Shown: positions 47,773 to 57,917 of the stretch, one piece after another | Layout of the letters: every line of letters starts with the position of its first letter | Position numbering within the stretch: the stretch's first letter is position 1 | Origin: Tritonibacter mobilis | GTDB taxonomy: Bacteria > Pseudomonadota > Alphaproteobacteria > Rhodobacterales > Rhodobacteraceae | Length of the DNA: 64,000 nucleotides | Direction: 5' to 3' | Assembly (NCBI RefSeq): GCF_001681715.1 | Contig: NZ_LNWY01000024.1 | Coordinates: 81,715-145,714, forward strand | Notes under the pieces: model-generated | Told to the model about the DNA's origin: nothing | The model's database searches: none | Seen by the model: only the letters and a program-made list of their open reading frames with translations | Translations under genes and position numbers: made by a program

Positions 47773-49958
47773 GATCGCCTGCTTGTTGTATCGCCACTCT
47801 TTACGGAAAAGCCGTTGAGCGACAGTGTAAATCCGAAATCTGTTGATGGCTCAACACTTGTCGTCGAGGTATAGCGACGGCTGAGCGATAGGTCGAGGGT
47901 CACGCATTCATTGCGATAGGTGAGACCAAGGCCTGCACGGGTCGCGCGCCCATCGGTAATGTCATAGCGCATATTGGCGCTTGCGCGCCAAATCTGGTTG
48001 AGGTCATAGGCGCCGTCAAACCACAGCTCCGAGGTTTCCTGCACGCGGTTTTCCGCAGGATCGGCCTGCAGCCACAAGTAGCTGCCCGCAAGAGAGACCC
48101 GGTCACGCTCCAGATCGCCGCGAAATTCTGCCTTTGTCACCGACCATTCTTCGTCAAACAGGGTGCGCGCCGTGAGGGTCAGATCGTTGCGTAGGCCCAG
48201 TTGACCGGCCACAAGCACGTTTGAGTTTCGTCCGTCCAGTCCCGAAGAAGAGGTAAAGCCTGACTGCGCTTGGTCGCGATGAATCTGGGCGATGGTGCCA
48301 GTTGCAAACCAGCCGGTGGTGTCGAAATGTGCGAAATTCACGCCATAAATCAAGGTGTCGCCGTCTTCTCGCACATCGGTTTCCGGAAAACGTGAGAGAG
48401 CAAGCAGGTTGCCTTGGTCGTATTCCGAGATATTGCTGGCCTCATTCGGCGTGTCGTCGCCGTTCACATTGGTCCAGCCAAATTGCACGATCGGTTCCAG
48501 CACCTGCACCGCACCGGAGGCGGTCTGGCGGGTCATCGGGCGACGCAGGGTCAATGCGGCCTTTGGGGTCACGCGGGTGGCGTCATTGTCAAAGGCTGCA
48601 TCATCAGAGAGCGCAAAACTGTCGATGCCGATGCCTGCGGTCCAGATGGATTCGACGCCCCAAGGCAAAATCCAACTGCGCAGCCATGTGGCATCGGCGG
48701 AGACGCGGCTCATATCGCGTCCGTTGGCATCCGCAAGCGTGGCGTCCAGCGAGGATTTTCGCGTGAATTGCGCTGCATTCAGCCGCAGACGTAATTCGCC
48801 GCCGACATATTTGGGAAACAGGCGCTGTTCAAATGTACCGGTCAGGATCGTCGAGGGGATGAAATCCTGATTTTCGGCGTCGCGCAGGGTTTTGTAATTG
48901 TAGATCTTCCCTTCGATCAACTGATCACGCCGCACCCGGTTCAGGGACAATTCGGACCGAATGCGGTCTGTATCCGAGATATCGTAATCCGCGTAATAGG
49001 CATCATCCGAGACAGTCTTGAGATCAAATCCCAGTTTGAAATCATAGGGGATATCAAAATCACCACGTACCGATAGATAACCCCGGCTGTCATCGGGCTG
49101 AATATCGTCGCGGCTGAAAGCACCGGAGATTTCGATGTCGCCATTGCGGAAGGCCTGCCTGTAGCGCAGATCAAGCGTGGTGGTTTTTTCAGAGAGATAA
49201 GGGGTGATGGTCAGGTCTTTGTGCGGCCCGATGGTCACAAAATAGGGCAGCTTCAGCCCAAGCCCGAGCGTTGAGGAACTGGAGAGCGACGGTACAAGGA
49301 AGCCGTCCGCGCGCTCTAATGTTGGATCGGGCAGGCGCAGGGCCGGAAAATAGAACACCGGCACATCCTTGATCAGCAGCTGAGCACCTTCGAAATAGAG
49401 CTGACGTTCGGCTTCATCATGGGTGATGCGCTCTGCGCGGATCTGCCATAGGGGCGGGCTTCCGTCCTCGCAGACATGGCAGGAGGTGACGGCGGTTTTA
49501 TAGAGCTGAGAATATCGCCCCTCGACGCGCGTCATCTGCAGGGCGGCCAGTTGCACCTGCTGGTCAAATACCATGCGCGCGCCGCGCAAAATCCCGTTGC
49601 GCAAGCCACTGTCGAGTTCCGCCGCATTGGCCAGCACCGTGATGGAGCCGCTTTGATCGATGCGGATCGGTCCTTCCATATTGAGGACACCAGTTTGACG
49701 ATCATAGGTGATGCGATTGGCTTGCAGGCGAATATCGCCCTGAAACGCTTCGACATTGCCCTCGGCCACGAGCTTGCGGTCGGGGGATACAAAAACCCGA
49801 TCCGCCACCAGCATGGCCGGGGCCGCGCCGACGGCTTCTGATGCCAGAGCCGAGGTCTGCGCCAGCGCAGGCGCGGCCATAAGCCCCAGCCACAAAGGTA
49901 CAACCGTGGACAGCAGCGCTCCTCGCCGCTTTTTTATGAAATCAACCGTCTTCGGCAT
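47757..49958 (-). CDS. lptD: LPS-assembly outer-membrane protein LptD
   Basis: Outer-membrane barrel that inserts LPS into the outer leaflet with LptE. Signal peptide at the N-terminus (LLSTVVPLWLGLMAAPALAQ), then an OstA-type jelly-roll at about residues 45-150 and the LptD barrel from about 290 to the end. Cys pairs are in place for disulfide linkage: CHVC near residue 160 and C-terminal Cys in RNECVTL and RRSCSNT. Length is 733, average for alphaproteobacteria. It overlaps lptG by 17 and surA by 16 bases. Confidence 0.94.
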   Translation of the reverse strand: MPKTVDFIKKRRGALLSTVVPLWLGLMAAPALAQTSALASEAVGAAPAMLVADRVFVSPDRKLVAEGNVEAFQGDIRLQANRITYDRQTGVLNMEGPIRIDQSGSITVLANAAELDSGLRNGILRGARMVFDQQVQLAALQMTRVEGRYSQLYKTAVTSCHVCEDGSPPLWQIRAERITHDEAERQLYFEGAQLLIKDVPVFYFPALRLPDPTLERADGFLVPSLSSSSTLGLGLKLPYFVTIGPHKDLTITPYLSEKTTTLDLRYRQAFRNGDIEISGAFSRDDIQPDDSRGYLSVRGDFDIPYDFKLGFDLKTVSDDAYYADYDISDTDRIRSELSLNRVRRDQLIEGKIYNYKTLRDAENQDFIPSTILTGTFEQRLFPKYVGGELRLRLNAAQFTRKSSLDATLADANGRDMSRVSADATWLRSWILPWGVESIWTAGIGIDSFALSDDAAFDNDATRVTPKAALTLRRPMTRQTASGAVQVLEPIVQFGWTNVNGDDTPNEASNISEYDQGNLLALSRFPETDVREDGDTLIYGVNFAHFDTTGWFATGTIAQIHRDQAQSGFTSSSGLDGRNSNVLVAGQLGLRNDLTLTARTLFDEEWSVTKAEFRGDLERDRVSLAGSYLWLQADPAENRVQETSELWFDGAYDLNQIWRASANMRYDITDGRATRAGLGLTYRNECVTLDLSLSRRYTSTTSVEPSTDFGFTLSLNGFSVKSGDTTSRRSCSNT

Positions 49959-51048
49959 GCAGGAGCAATCCCATCGTCAATAGTATCGAGGCCACTGGCG
50001 GCGCCCACGCGGCCAGCAAAATCGGAATCTGCCCGTTTTCGCCAAGTATCCGCGCGAAATTATGGACAAAGTAAAGGGCAAAACCCAGCAGGACCGACGT
50101 CAGCACGGCAATGCCGGTTCCCCCAAGGCGGGTGTGGCGCATGGTAAAGGCCGCCCCCACCAGCACCATCGCCACCAAGAACAAGGGCCGTGCCAGTTCC
50201 ACCTGAAGCCAGACCTGAAACCGGGTGGTCGAAAACCCAGCCTCAGAGAGCGACTTGATGGTCTGGGGCAGCTCATAGATCGAAATCCCCTCCGCATAGC
50301 CAAGAGTGTCGCGAATGCGTTCATTGGTCAGCGTGGTGGGCAGGCGCAATTCGTCATAGCTTTTGGCGCTGCGCTCCGGGTTGACGCCAACGATCAGCTG
50401 CCAGACTTTTGCGTCACGCAGCACCCAGTCTTCGCCATCAAGCCGGGCCTCAGCGGCAATGGTGCGCCGCGTCGGACCACCGTCCGGAGTATAGGTCAGG
50501 ATCGAGACATCATAGAGAAACAGGTTTTCCGCATCCCCGCGATAGTTGGCAGCATGGATGACCGATTGCCCGTTCTGGCCGCCCTGACGCAACCACAGCC
50601 CTTCGCCACTCAGCGACACGGCCGCCGGGCCGCCAGTCTGACGGTAGCTTTCCGACAGCGAGTCAAAGCGGTTGGTGGTGGCCGCAACAATCGGGTTGAG
50701 CGTACTCACCGCCAGCCCACCGAGGATCAGCGCAACCACCACAGGCGGCAACAAGGCCCGGATGCCGGAACGCCCCAGCGCGCGCGTGACCACGAGTTCG
50801 CTGCTGCGCGCCATTCCCACGTAAAGAACGATGGTGGTCAGGATCATGATCAGCGGCAGGAATTCATTCAGGGCTGCGGGTGTGTTGAGAAGCGTCAGCT
50901 CCAGCAATTGTCCGAATTGCAGATCCTGCCCATCGAAACGGCGGAACTGCTCGCTCAGGTCAATGAGCATGACGAGGCTCATCAACACAGCGGCGATCAC
51001 CAAAAACCACTGAAAAAAGCGCTTGGCGTAGTAGAGATCGAGAATCAT
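49942..51048 (-). CDS. lptG: LPS export permease LptG
   Basis: Inner-membrane subunit of the LptB2FG ABC exporter that extracts LPS. Six membrane helices flank a periplasmic beta-jellyroll domain (about residues 120-260). Family motifs are YYAKRFFQWFLVIAA at the start, MARSSELVVTRALGRSG after helix 3 and the late HTRLGGTGIAVLTSVLLGF. Length is 368 from the ATG at 51048, which overlaps the lptF stop by four bases. Confidence 0.94.
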   Translation of the reverse strand: MILDLYYAKRFFQWFLVIAAVLMSLVMLIDLSEQFRRFDGQDLQFGQLLELTLLNTPAALNEFLPLIMILTTIVLYVGMARSSELVVTRALGRSGIRALLPPVVVALILGGLAVSTLNPIVAATTNRFDSLSESYRQTGGPAAVSLSGEGLWLRQGGQNGQSVIHAANYRGDAENLFLYDVSILTYTPDGGPTRRTIAAEARLDGEDWVLRDAKVWQLIVGVNPERSAKSYDELRLPTTLTNERIRDTLGYAEGISIYELPQTIKSLSEAGFSTTRFQVWLQVELARPLFLVAMVLVGAAFTMRHTRLGGTGIAVLTSVLLGFALYFVHNFARILGENGQIPILLAAWAPPVASILLTMGLLLHAEDG

Positions 51049-52184
51049 GTGGCCGTCTCCTGCTTGCGGCGCGGCCTGAAGCGGGCCAGAGCCTGCGGGC
51101 GGGTCGCCAGATGCAGGAAAATCACGGATATCAGCACGCCAATCGCTGCGGGCAGATAGATCAATGGCCACATTTGCGCATTGTCTCTCACCGGCTCAGA
51201 GACCACGCCACGCATACCCTCAATCAGGATCAGCAGCACAAAGGCCACCAGAACCTGCTTCCAGATGCCAAATCGGCTAAAGCCACCAAGCAGCAGGGTA
51301 GAGACGCCAATCATCACCACCGCAAAGGTCACGGCAGCGCGGGCAAAGCGCAGATGAAGCTCTTCTGCTTGCGCACCGGCGCTGTGGCCCTCGTTTTGAG
51401 TGATGTCATCGCGATCCCTGAGCAGATCAAGAGTAGGGATATTGCGCAGCGGTCGCGCGCCCATCGTGCGCGCAGGCGAAAGGTCGCCCAATGGATATGA
51501 GAAATCGGCAAAGGCCGTGGTCGACAGCCGATCATTATGCGCCTCTTTGCGCTGTGCAAGACCATCCACGAGGATCAAATGCGCCATGTCGTCTTCGCGG
51601 ACCAGATAGGCGCGGTCACTGGTGTAGGTGATTTCCACCGAGGGGTCGCGTTGATCTGTCAGGAATACATTGTTGAGTGTCCCATCGGGATCAATGCTGC
51701 CAATAAAGAATGTAATGCCCGCGCTGGGGTGCAAGAAATTACCTGCATTCAACAGCTTGGCGCTGACACTTCGCGAGAGCTCCGCCTCGCGCAGTTGCAT
51801 TTGAGCCAAGGACGCAGGCAGCAAGAACAGGCTGAGCGCCGACATCATCGCCGCGCTCAACACGCCAAAGGCCATGGCGGGGCGCGCCAATTGCCAGGGG
51901 CTAGACCCTGTTGCACGCAATACCGTCAGTTCGCTCTCTGAATTCAACCGGTTAGTGACCCAGACCGTTGCGGCAAAGGCTGCCAGCGGCAACACCATAC
52001 GCACAAGGTTCGGCAGGCTCAGCGCGGAGATCTCAAGGAACGCCAACACGCTCTGCCCGTCGCCAATGAGCCAGTCAAACAGGCTAACGGCCCGGTTGAT
52101 CCAGAACACGGCCACCAGAATCAAGGCAAAAAAGCCAAAGAACAAAAGATATTGCGACAGCACATATCTGTCGTATCGTGACAC
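51045..52184 (-). CDS. lptF: LPS export permease LptF
   Basis: Partner of LptG in the LPS exporter. Six helices and a periplasmic jellyroll. YDRYVLSQYLLFFGFFALILV at the start and RLNSESELTVLRATGSSPWQL (coupling helix) are typical. I choose the GTG at 52184, with GGGGGGATCGG upstream, giving 379 residues; an ATG at 52259 would add 25 unconserved residues. First gene of the lptF-lptG-lptD-surA-pdxA unit, divergent from pepA over a 222-base promoter gap. Confidence 0.92.
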   Translation of the reverse strand: MSRYDRYVLSQYLLFFGFFALILVAVFWINRAVSLFDWLIGDGQSVLAFLEISALSLPNLVRMVLPLAAFAATVWVTNRLNSESELTVLRATGSSPWQLARPAMAFGVLSAAMMSALSLFLLPASLAQMQLREAELSRSVSAKLLNAGNFLHPSAGITFFIGSIDPDGTLNNVFLTDQRDPSVEITYTSDRAYLVREDDMAHLILVDGLAQRKEAHNDRLSTTAFADFSYPLGDLSPARTMGARPLRNIPTLDLLRDRDDITQNEGHSAGAQAEELHLRFARAAVTFAVVMIGVSTLLLGGFSRFGIWKQVLVAFVLLILIEGMRGVVSEPVRDNAQMWPLIYLPAAIGVLISVIFLHLATRPQALARFRPRRKQETAT

Positions 52185-52406
52185 CCGATCCCCCCATAGA
52201 TCTTGCGCTCGGACTGTTCGCCGGACCTTAGAGGAATTGTGCGGGGGGGAAAACTGCAATCTTCCCCGGCAGATGCCTGATCGGTAAGGATTGTAATTCG
52301 CGCACTGCCTGCTCTGGTATTCAGCATTGCCAACAGCTACCTGTTACGGGACTGTCAGCCAGATGCGTAAGCGGCGACAAGAGCAGATCAACCACAGGAG
52401 ATTTGA

Positions 52407-53879
<1,473 letters not shown>

Positions 53880-53886
53880 CACCGCA

Positions 53887-54351
53887 ATGGGGGCCGCCTA
53901 TTTTTATCACCTGACCCGCAAGCCCTTGCAGGAAACGCTACCTGTTTTGCTCGACAAGGCACGGGGCGCGGGCTGGCGTATCGCCGTGCGCGGGCGTGAT
54001 CCTGAACGGTTAGCGTGGCTGGATGATACGCTTTGGCTGGGCGGGGACGCGACATTCCTGCCGCACGGGCTTGCAGGCGGCCCCCATGATAAACTGCAGC
54101 CGATCCTGCTGACCACGTCCGCTGATGCACCAAACGATGCCACCTGTGTGATGAGCGTGGATGGGGCAGAGGTGACGCCCGAGGAAGTCTCCGCGCTGGA
54201 GCGGGTCTGCATATTGTTTGACGGAACCGATCCGGATGCGGTTCAGCAGGCGCGCGGCCAGTGGAAGGCGCTGACGGCGGCAGGCTGTGCGGCGCAATAT
54301 TGGTCCGAAGAAGGCGGGCGCTGGGAGAAAAAGGCCGAAAGCGGGGAATGA
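53887..54351 (+). CDS. holC: DNA polymerase III subunit chi
   Basis: Links the clamp loader to single-stranded-DNA-binding protein during replication. Family features are the N-terminal FYHLTRKPLQETLPVLLDKARGAGWR, TLWLGGDATFLPHG and the VCILFDGTDPDAVQQAR strand-helix. Length is 154. It directly follows pepA, probably on one mRNA. A family 1 repeat begins exactly at its 3' end. Confidence 0.93.
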   Translation: MGAAYFYHLTRKPLQETLPVLLDKARGAGWRIAVRGRDPERLAWLDDTLWLGGDATFLPHGLAGGPHDKLQPILLTTSADAPNDATCVMSVDGAEVTPEEVSALERVCILFDGTDPDAVQQARGQWKALTAAGCAAQYWSEEGGRWEKKAESGE

Positions 54352-54412
54352 GGGGCGCTGCCCCTCTTGGCCGAGCGGCCAATTCACCCCGGGATATTTA
54401 GCGTTAGAAGAG
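54350..54412 (+). repeat. dispersed intergenic repeat, family 1 copy E
   Basis: Hairpin GAGGGGC / GCCCCTC, a second small hairpin (TTGGCC / GGCCAA), then CACCCCGGGATATTT and GCGTTAGAAGAG. It begins within the holC stop codon. It forms an inverted pair with copy F, with 138 bases between them. Confidence 0.75.
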
Positions 54413-54550
54413 CGTCAGTTGTGCCATGCAGAAAGGTTTCGGTAACCAGTTTGCGCACTGATAGGATTGCGGAACAGGCTGGGAAGCCGATGGCCGTGTT
54501 AGGAGAGGACCTGCCGCATGGGCGCGCGCCGCTTGTGTGGCAGGTTCCAG

Positions 54551-54596
54551 TTTCTTCTAACCACAAATATCCCCGCCGGAGGCCCGCGCCGTGAGG
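54551..54596 (-). repeat. dispersed intergenic repeat, family 1 copy F (inverted)
   Basis: On the minus strand: a Gly-codon-like GC stretch (CCTCACGGCGCGGGCC), then GGGGATATTTG and GGTTAGAAG. It ends eight bases before the 3' end of the protease gene. Inverted relative to copy E. Confidence 0.65.
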
Positions 54597-54603
54597 CACG
54601 ATT

Positions 54604-55185
54604 TCAACGGGTGAGGATCAGCTCATTGTTGCGAATTTCAATGCCAGAGAAACGCTGAAGATACCCCATCCCCAGCAGGGATTGCTCCAATGCGCCCTTA
54701 TTGACCCAAGCCGAGACATTTTGATCGCTGATCGGCCCTAAGGTGACGCTCTCGAGTGTCACGCGCGCGGTGCGGACTTCGCCATTGGCCGTCATCGCAC
54801 GCCCCAGATAAACAAGAGACCCCGTATCGATCCCGAGTTGTTGTGCCGTTTCGGCATTTAAGACCATGTCGCTGGCGCCAGTATCGACAAGGAACTCCAC
54901 TGGCTTATCGTTGATCTTGAGCGTCAGATAATAGTGTCCGTCACGGGCGCGGGGCACTGAGATCTGGCCTTCTTCAGAGAGCACGGCCTGTTGCGGCATG
55001 ACCGTTGCGCGAATATCGTCCCAGAGGCCGTAGGCGGCAATCACACCGAGAAAAATCAAAACCCAGATCAGCAATTGTTGGGCTGTTTTACCAAGGGTCT
55101 GACGGTTTTGCACAAAGACCCAAGATCCCACTGCCAGTAGCAGCAGGACCAGATAGATCAGCTGGCCGATATCGTCTGAATTCAT
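54604..55185 (-). CDS. retropepsin-like aspartic protease (TIGR02281 type)
   Basis: 193-residue membrane-anchored clan AA protease. Two N-terminal helices at about 8-26 and 37-55 anchor it, then a retropepsin-like domain with the active-site DTGAS at 101-105 and a late GMGYLQRFSGIEI flap-like strand. Only one DTG motif is present, so it should act as a dimer. Substrate unknown. It precedes marC by about 50 bases on the same strand side but both run leftward. Confidence 0.88.
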   Translation of the reverse strand: MNSDDIGQLIYLVLLLLAVGSWVFVQNRQTLGKTAQQLLIWVLIFLGVIAAYGLWDDIRATVMPQQAVLSEEGQISVPRARDGHYYLTLKINDKPVEFLVDTGASDMVLNAETAQQLGIDTGSLVYLGRAMTANGEVRTARVTLESVTLGPISDQNVSAWVNKGALEQSLLGMGYLQRFSGIEIRNNELILTR

Positions 55186-55234
55186 GGGTCTTTGTCCTCC
55201 ATATCAGGGAGGTAGGTGTTCACCGCACCTATGT

Positions 55235-55858
55235 CTAGCTGGCAAAGCCAAAGGCTCGCAGACCTTCAAGCACGAATTGCACCGAAAGCGCGGCCAGAAG
55301 CATCCCCAGCAACCGGGTTGCCACATTGATGCCGACGGGACCCAGCAGACGCTCCAGTAGGCCCGAAATCGAAAACATCCCCAGCATTAGCGCAATCACC
55401 GCCACTACAATGGCCATCACCGAGGCAAAGCCCTCGATGCCCGGATGCTGCCCGGTCAGGAGGATCACCGTGGCGATGGAACCGGGCCCCGCGATCAGCG
55501 GAATAGCCATGGGAAAGACAGAGGGATCATCCTCGGGGGCGATCTCGTCGCCTTGGTGCTGACGACGCGCGGTGCGGCGCTCAAACAGCATATCGAGCGC
55601 GGTGAGGAACAAGAGGATGCCGCCTGCAACGCGAAAGGCCGGCATGGAAATCCCGATAAAGCCCAGAACGCTTTCGCCAAACAGCGCAAAGACCGCGAGG
55701 ATGCCGACCCCTGTGATCGAGGCACGAATGGCGATGGCGCGGCGTTGCTTGCTGGTCATGCCCTGGGTCAACGCCAGAAACACCGGCATCAACCCGATCG
55801 GGTCAATGATCACAAAGAGCGTCACAAATGAGGTGATCAGGAACGCGGTGTCGATCAT
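55235..55858 (-). CDS. MarC family (UPF0056) integral membrane protein
   Basis: 207-residue protein with six predicted helices. The family signature DPIGLMPVFLALTQGM is near residue 20, and the AIPLIAGPGSIATVILL block lies in the middle. The polar loop ERRTARRQHQGDEIAPEDDPS near residue 110 is cytoplasmic. Function is unknown, despite the name. Its start overlaps the ABC-F stop by four bases. Confidence 0.9.
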   Translation of the reverse strand: MIDTAFLITSFVTLFVIIDPIGLMPVFLALTQGMTSKQRRAIAIRASITGVGILAVFALFGESVLGFIGISMPAFRVAGGILLFLTALDMLFERRTARRQHQGDEIAPEDDPSVFPMAIPLIAGPGSIATVILLTGQHPGIEGFASVMAIVVAVIALMLGMFSISGLLERLLGPVGINVATRLLGMLLAALSVQFVLEGLRAFGFAS

Positions 55859-57717
55859 TGCGCCTCGGCGACCTCCAGTTTCTCAAGTGCCTTCATCCAG
55901 AGTTCCTCGGCGCGGTCCAGCGCGTCCATGCATTCGGCGTGTTTTTTCTGCCAGACCGCCCGGTCACCGGCACGGCTCGACTCGTAGATCTCCGGATCGG
56001 CGAGCTTTTCGTCCAGCTTGTCCTGCATCTCGGTCAGTTTCTCGATGCGGGCCTCGGCCTTGCGGACCTCGTTGCGCAGGGCAAGGATCTGATCGCGGCT
56101 GGCGCGCTTGGGCTTTGGCTTGGACGCGGCTTTTGCATCCGCTTTGCGGGCGGGTTTGTCGCGCATCAGCAGCATTTCGCGATAGCTGTCGAGATCGCCA
56201 TCATAAGGCGCCACGGTGCCATCTGACACCAGCCAGAGCCGATCCGCCACCATGCTCAGCAAATGCATATCGTGGCTGACCAGAATGACCGCGCCGCTAT
56301 AGGCGGTGAGCGCCTCGACCAGCGCCTCGCGGCTTTCGATGTCGAGGTGGTTGGTCGGCTCGTCGAGGATCAGCATATGGGGCGCATCGAGCGTCGCCAA
56401 AAGCAGGCTGAGGCGGGCCTTTTGACCACCGGACAGCCGCCCGACTGCGGTTTCGGCCTGCGCGGCCAGCAGGCCAAAGCCCGCCAGACGCGTGCGCCAT
56501 TTTGCGGGTGCCTCATGGGGACGCAGTCGACGCAGGTGATCGATCGGGGTTTCGTCCACATAAAGCTCGTCCACCTGATGCTGGGCGAAATAGCCAATGC
56601 GCAGCTTGGACGAGCGCACCATCTTGCCCGCCATCAGGGGCAGCCTGTCCGAGAGCAGTTTGGACAGGGTGGATTTACCCTGACCGTTCTTACCCAGAAG
56701 CGCGATGCGATCATCCTGGTCGATGCGCAGGTCGAGGCGTCTCAGAATCTCCACGTCGCCATAGCCGGTGACACCGCCTTCGATCTGGATGATCGGCGGT
56801 GACATCTCTTCGGGTTCCGGGAAAGTGAACGCCCGCAGCGCGGCCTCTTGCGGGGTTGAGATCGGTTTCATCTTCTCGATCATCTTGAGACGAGACTGGG
56901 CCTGCTTCGCCTTTGAGGCCTTGGCGCGGAAGCGGTCCACGAAGCTTTGCAGATGGGCGCGGCGGGTTTCCTGCTTGCGCGCCTCGGATTGTGCCACGGC
57001 GATGCGCGCGGCGCGGGTTTCGGCAAAGGTGTCGTAAGTGCCCTGATAGAGCGTCAGCTTGCGATCCTCCAGATGCAGGATCGCCCCCACCGCCCGGTTC
57101 AAAAGCCCGCGGTCGTGAGAGACAATCAGCACCGTATGCGGATAGCGCGCGATATAGCTTTCGAGCCACAGCGCACCTTCAAGGTCGAGGTAGTTGGTCG
57201 GCTCGTCCAGCAGCAGCAGGTCGGGCTGTGCAAAGAGCACCGCCGCAAGCGCCACGCGCATCCGCCAGCCGCCGGAGAAATCGGAACAGGGGCGCAGCTG
57301 GTCCTGATCGTCAAAGCCAAGCCCCTTGAGGATCGAGGCGGCGCGGGCCTCGGCGGACCATGCGTCAATATCCACCAGCCGGGTCTGGATTTCCGCAATG
57401 CGGGTGCCATCGGTTGCGGTGTCGGCCTCGGCCATCAGCGCCGCACGCTCGGTATCGGCTGCCAGCACCGTGTCGATCAGGGATGTGTCCGACGAGGGGA
57501 CTTCTTGTGCCACACCGCCAATCCGCGCCTGAGAGGGCAGGGTGATGGAACCGGTCTCCAGCGCAAGCTCTCCGCGGATCAGGCGGAACAGGGTGGATTT
57601 GCCGGTGCCATTGCGGCCCACGACACCGACCTTGTGACCGGTTGGGATAGTGGCAGAGGCCTCCTCCATAAGGGGGCGGCCTTCGACGGAATAGGTAATG
57701 TTATCGATCCTAAGCAT
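55855..57717 (-). CDS. ABC-F family ATPase
   Basis: Second ABC-F protein of the window, 620 residues. Walker A motifs GRNGTGKST (35-43) and GKNGQGKST, with signature SGGW and SGGQ and Walker B LLDEPTNYLD and ILDEPTNHLD. A linker rich in basic and Gln residues (RFRAKASKAKQAQ) lies between the two domains, and the last 80 residues form a coiled coil. YheS-like by overall layout. The start is taken at 57717, before the conserved LRIDNITYSV. Function is ribosome-associated by family. Confidence 0.88.
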   Translation of the reverse strand: MLRIDNITYSVEGRPLMEEASATIPTGHKVGVVGRNGTGKSTLFRLIRGELALETGSITLPSQARIGGVAQEVPSSDTSLIDTVLAADTERAALMAEADTATDGTRIAEIQTRLVDIDAWSAEARAASILKGLGFDDQDQLRPCSDFSGGWRMRVALAAVLFAQPDLLLLDEPTNYLDLEGALWLESYIARYPHTVLIVSHDRGLLNRAVGAILHLEDRKLTLYQGTYDTFAETRAARIAVAQSEARKQETRRAHLQSFVDRFRAKASKAKQAQSRLKMIEKMKPISTPQEAALRAFTFPEPEEMSPPIIQIEGGVTGYGDVEILRRLDLRIDQDDRIALLGKNGQGKSTLSKLLSDRLPLMAGKMVRSSKLRIGYFAQHQVDELYVDETPIDHLRRLRPHEAPAKWRTRLAGFGLLAAQAETAVGRLSGGQKARLSLLLATLDAPHMLILDEPTNHLDIESREALVEALTAYSGAVILVSHDMHLLSMVADRLWLVSDGTVAPYDGDLDSYREMLLMRDKPARKADAKAASKPKPKRASRDQILALRNEVRKAEARIEKLTEMQDKLDEKLADPEIYESSRAGDRAVWQKKHAECMDALDRAEELWMKALEKLEVAEAQ

Positions 57718-57917
57718 GAGGTCTCTCATGTCGAAAGGGACCGGGGTGGTCAATCACTATCCGTCACGAGGCAGTCATGAGTTATGCGCAAGAACAGCGG
57801 ATTTCTCACATTGGCGAGGATCGCGTCCATGTTACGCTAGACATTATTTGAGGCAGCCTCTGGGGCGTGATGGGTGCGCGGCACGGGGGCGAGATTGAAC
57901 CAAAGGGGGATTTTATC

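Noticed and set aside
57778..57855. 24-codon frame upstream of the DUF2235 gene
   Set aside because: No ribosome binding site and no distinctive composition; not supported.
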